DNA from: Mycolicibacterium mageritense | GTDB taxonomy: Bacteria > Actinomycetota > Actinomycetes > Mycobacteriales > Mycobacteriaceae | Length of the DNA: 64,000 nucleotides | Assembly: GCF_010727475.1 (NCBI RefSeq) | Contig: NZ_AP022567.1 | Span: 7,626,001-7,690,000 of the forward strand | Direction: 5' to 3' | Shown here: in pieces, positions 62,008 through 64,000 of the stretch | Position numbering within the stretch: position 1 is the first letter of the stretch | Layout of the letters: each line of letters begins with the position of its first letter | Notes under the pieces: model-generated | Told to the model about the DNA's origin: nothing | Databases searched by the model: none | Seen by the model: only the letters and a program-made list of their open reading frames with translations | Translations under genes and position numbers: made by a program

Positions 62008-63325
62008 CGTCCCGCTCCTCTCGTACCGGCATGCCGATGACGGTGTGTGCGTTGACCCCGCCTGCGCCGTACGACGACACGGCCCCGTACCTGTTGCCGT
62101 TCCTGGGTTCCCACGGCTGCAACCCCGTGGCCAGCCTCAGGCTGGATCGCTCCCAATCCACCTGCGTCGTGGGGTTTTCGGTGAACAGCGACGCGGGGAT
62201 CTGGCCGTGCCAGCCTGCGAGCAGCACCTTGATCACGCCGAGCATTCCTGCCGCGGCCTGGGCATGGCCGATGTTCGATTTCGACGATCCGACGTAGGCT
62301 TTCGATCCGGCAGCACCGTAAGTGCTTGCCAGCGCCGTGAGTTCGGCCCGATCACCGGCGCGGGTCGCGGTCCCGTGCCCTTCGATCATGCCGACGTCTG
62401 CGGCATCGATGCCCGCAGCCTCGACCACCCGGCGGATCAGTGCGGCCTGGGCGTCTGCGCGCGGTGTCAGGATCGCCTTCCCTTTGCCGTTGTGGTTGTA
62501 GTGGCTGGCGAGGATGCGGCCGAAGACCCGGTGCCCCTGGCGCCGGGCCCGCGACTCACGCTCGACCACGACGAGCCCCGCGCCCTCGCCCCACAGCGTG
62601 CCGGTGGCGTCGTCGGCATACGCGCGGCAATGCCCGTCGGCGGCAAGGGCATTGTGTTTGGCGAAGTCGTAGATGATGGCGGGTGAGCCCATGACGCACA
62701 CTCCGCCGGCCAGCGCCCAATCACACTCGTCGTTGCGGACCGATGCCGCTGCCAGGTGCAGCGCGGTCAGCGACGACGCGCACGCGGTGTTGATCGTCAC
62801 CGACGGACCGGCCAGGCCGAGGGCATGCGATACCCGACCGGCGATACTGTCGGTGACCAGACCGACTGTGCGATACCCGCTGTACTCGTCGGCCCGCGAC
62901 GCGAACGGCCCGTACTCCGTCGGGTACGCGCCCACGAAGCAACCGGCTTCCTCCCCGTCGAGCGCGGCGGCGTTGATGCCGGTGTTCTCCACCGCCTTCC
63001 ACGCCATCTTCATCGCAAGGCGGATCTGCGGGCTGGTGACACTGGCTTCGACCTGGCCGATGTTGAAGAACGCCGGGTCGAACGCGCCGGGGTCGTCGAG
63101 AAAGCCACCGGCGTCACAGATGTCGGCCCAGCCCTCGATTCGCGACAGCGACATCATGTCGTCGAGCGGCCAGCCTCGGTCGCGGGGCAACGGGCCGATC
63201 AGTTCCCGGGATTGACTCAACGCGGACCAGTAATCCGCCGGGGTGTCGACACCGCCCGGCGCGGCGACCGACATGCCCGACACGACGATGTGGTCGGTGT
63301 CTTCTGGTGCGGCCACGGCCCTCAT
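62000..63325 (-). CDS. mbtC: MbtC-like stand-alone ketosynthase
   Basis: A 441-residue beta-ketoacyl synthase, the length of mycobactin MbtC. The active-site Cys182 lies in NTACASSLTALHL, and the His pair in EGHGTATRAGD (His317) and SSKSNIGHAQAAAG (His354). As a lone KS it must act with the AT-ACP of the downstream MbtD-like protein to extend a chain with malonyl-CoA. ATG 63325 overlaps the stop of the thioesterase gene (ATGA), so the start is preferred over an upstream in-frame codon whose 67-residue extension is unconserved. Its own stop overlaps the ATT-initiated mbtD-like gene by eight bases. Confidence 0.88.
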   Translation of the reverse strand: MRAVAAPEDTDHIVVSGMSVAAPGGVDTPADYWSALSQSRELIGPLPRDRGWPLDDMMSLSRIEGWADICDAGGFLDDPGAFDPAFFNIGQVEASVTSPQIRLAMKMAWKAVENTGINAAALDGEEAGCFVGAYPTEYGPFASRADEYSGYRTVGLVTDSIAGRVSHALGLAGPSVTINTACASSLTALHLAAASVRNDECDWALAGGVCVMGSPAIIYDFAKHNALAADGHCRAYADDATGTLWGEGAGLVVVERESRARRQGHRVFGRILASHYNHNGKGKAILTPRADAQAALIRRVVEAAGIDAADVGMIEGHGTATRAGDRAELTALASTYGAAGSKAYVGSSKSNIGHAQAAAGMLGVIKVLLAGWHGQIPASLFTENPTTQVDWERSSLRLATGLQPWEPRNGNRYGAVSSYGAGGVNAHTVIGMPVREERDDF

Positions 63326-64000
63326 CGTCGAACCTCGTTCTCCGACAAGAGTTCCCGGATCGCCTCGATCTCGTCGGTGAGGAAGAAGTGCCCGCCGTCG
63401 AACATCGTGACCTCGACGTCGTCGCTGTGTTCGCGCCAGCCGTGCAGGTCGGCCATCGTGACGATCGGATCCTGGGCACCACCGAGGACACGGATAGCAG
63501 CGGACACCCGGGTTGCCGGAGCACACCGATATGACTCCGCGGCACGATGATCGGCTCGCAGGACCGGGAAAGACATCTTGACGATCTCCGGATCGGCAAC
63601 GACGTCGGCGTTGGTGCCGCCGAGGAACTTCACGTGCTCCAACAGGCCGTCGTCGTCGGTCGGGGCCGGGGGCTTGTCGGCCAACCGATGTGGCGCGACG
63701 GCGGCGACCACGGTCAACTGGCGGACCTTGACTCCGGTAGACTCGGCAATCCGGGCGAACTCGAACGAGATGTGCGCACCCATGCTGTGGCCGAAGGTCA
63801 TCACGGGCACACCGCAGTTGTATTCGGACACTTCGAATTCCGCGAAGGCGCCGGCTGCGATGTCGGGCAGTGTCGTCAGCGGCGGTTCACTCGCACGATC
63901 CTGTCTGCCCGGATACTGGAACGCGATGACGTCGAAGTGCGTGCTCAGTGCTTTCGACAACTGGCGATACCACGACGCTCCCGCGCCGGCATGCGGAAAG
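63322..64000 (-). CDS. mbtT: MbtT-like type II thioesterase (5' end cut by window edge)
   Basis: An alpha/beta-hydrolase thioesterase of the type II (editing) group associated with NRPS/PKS clusters. The visible part begins FPHAGAGASWYRQLSKAL, the characteristic N-terminal segment, and holds the nucleophile motif FGHSMGAHISFEFAR and a C-terminal MFDGGHFFLTDE with the catalytic His. It removes misloaded acyl groups from carrier proteins. The N-terminal few residues and the upstream gene, expected to be mbtB, lie beyond the window. First visible gene of the minus-strand operon mbtT-mbtC-mbtD. Confidence 0.85.
   Translation of the reverse strand, partial: FPHAGAGASWYRQLSKALSTHFDVIAFQYPGRQDRASEPPLTTLPDIAAGAFAEFEVSEYNCGVPVMTFGHSMGAHISFEFARIAESTGVKVRQLTVVAAVAPHRLADKPPAPTDDDGLLEHVKFLGGTNADVVADPEIVKMSFPVLRADHRAAESYRCAPATRVSAAIRVLGGAQDPIVTMADLHGWREHSDDVEVTMFDGGHFFLTDEIEAIRELLSENEVRR

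Overview
The window reads as high-GC actinobacterial DNA, and the gene content and order point to a fast-growing mycobacterium (Mycolicibacterium type). dnaG, a Rv2342-like small protein and tRNA-Asn, dgt next to a TPM-domain protein, an lppP-like lipoprotein, a fused ECF transporter with its EcfT, a cutinase, and a mycobactin-type PKS cluster are all present. In M. tuberculosis (from memory) the same genes lie in the same broad chromosomal neighbourhood.

Left part (1-11,950) is accessory. It starts with a catabolic-looking cassette: DUF3500 and an RraA-like aldolase on the minus strand, then an SDR, a VOC dioxygenase/isomerase-like protein, an acetoacetate-decarboxylase-like protein and a PPOX-fold flavin/F420 protein on the plus strand. 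Two similar ~62-bp upstream elements (2027-2088 and 4364-4426) may put them in one regulon. A SigL-like ECF sigma factor with a membrane anti-sigma factor, a stand-alone winged-helix regulator, an orphan radical-SAM enzyme with four extra C-terminal cysteines and an EamA exporter follow. The region ends in an IS481-family insertion sequence flanked by 27-bp direct repeats, one of which touches the 3' end of a CAU-anticodon tRNA gene.

Middle part (12,000-46,300) is ordinary mycobacterial metabolism and envelope biology: threonine aldolase, a class-C-type serine hydrolase lipoprotein, an AhpD-like protein, a double AsnC regulator divergent from an NCS1 permease, the TldD/TldE protease pair, a Tat-exported sulfatase lipoprotein, an epimerase, a cutinase, peptidase E, a CYTH-CHAD protein, an ABC sugar importer lacking its ATPase, a large cyclase/AAA regulator, a DUF4349 lipoprotein, the ECF transporter, MarR-MFS, a phytase-like lipoprotein with a VIT1 protein, an acyl-CoA oxidase-like flavoprotein, LppP, and an allene-oxide-cyclase-barrel protein divergent from a LysR regulator.

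Right part (46,370-57,880) holds the dnaG-dgt core, then an HxlR regulator with a perfect inverted-repeat operator candidate and its divergent SDR-ADH-DUF302-like operon.

The window ends (57,886-64,000, minus strand) in a mycobactin-type block: type II thioesterase (mbtT-like, cut by the window edge), a lone ketosynthase (mbtC-like) and an AT-KR-ACP PKS (mbtD-like). The PKS carries an extra ~340-residue winged-helix/methyltransferase domain, and the cluster stops there. No mbtE, mbtF or mbtG follows; a convergent operon sits 6 bp away. It also seems to start on a rare ATT codon. I consider this block and the shared-element catabolic cassette the two most interesting parts of the window.
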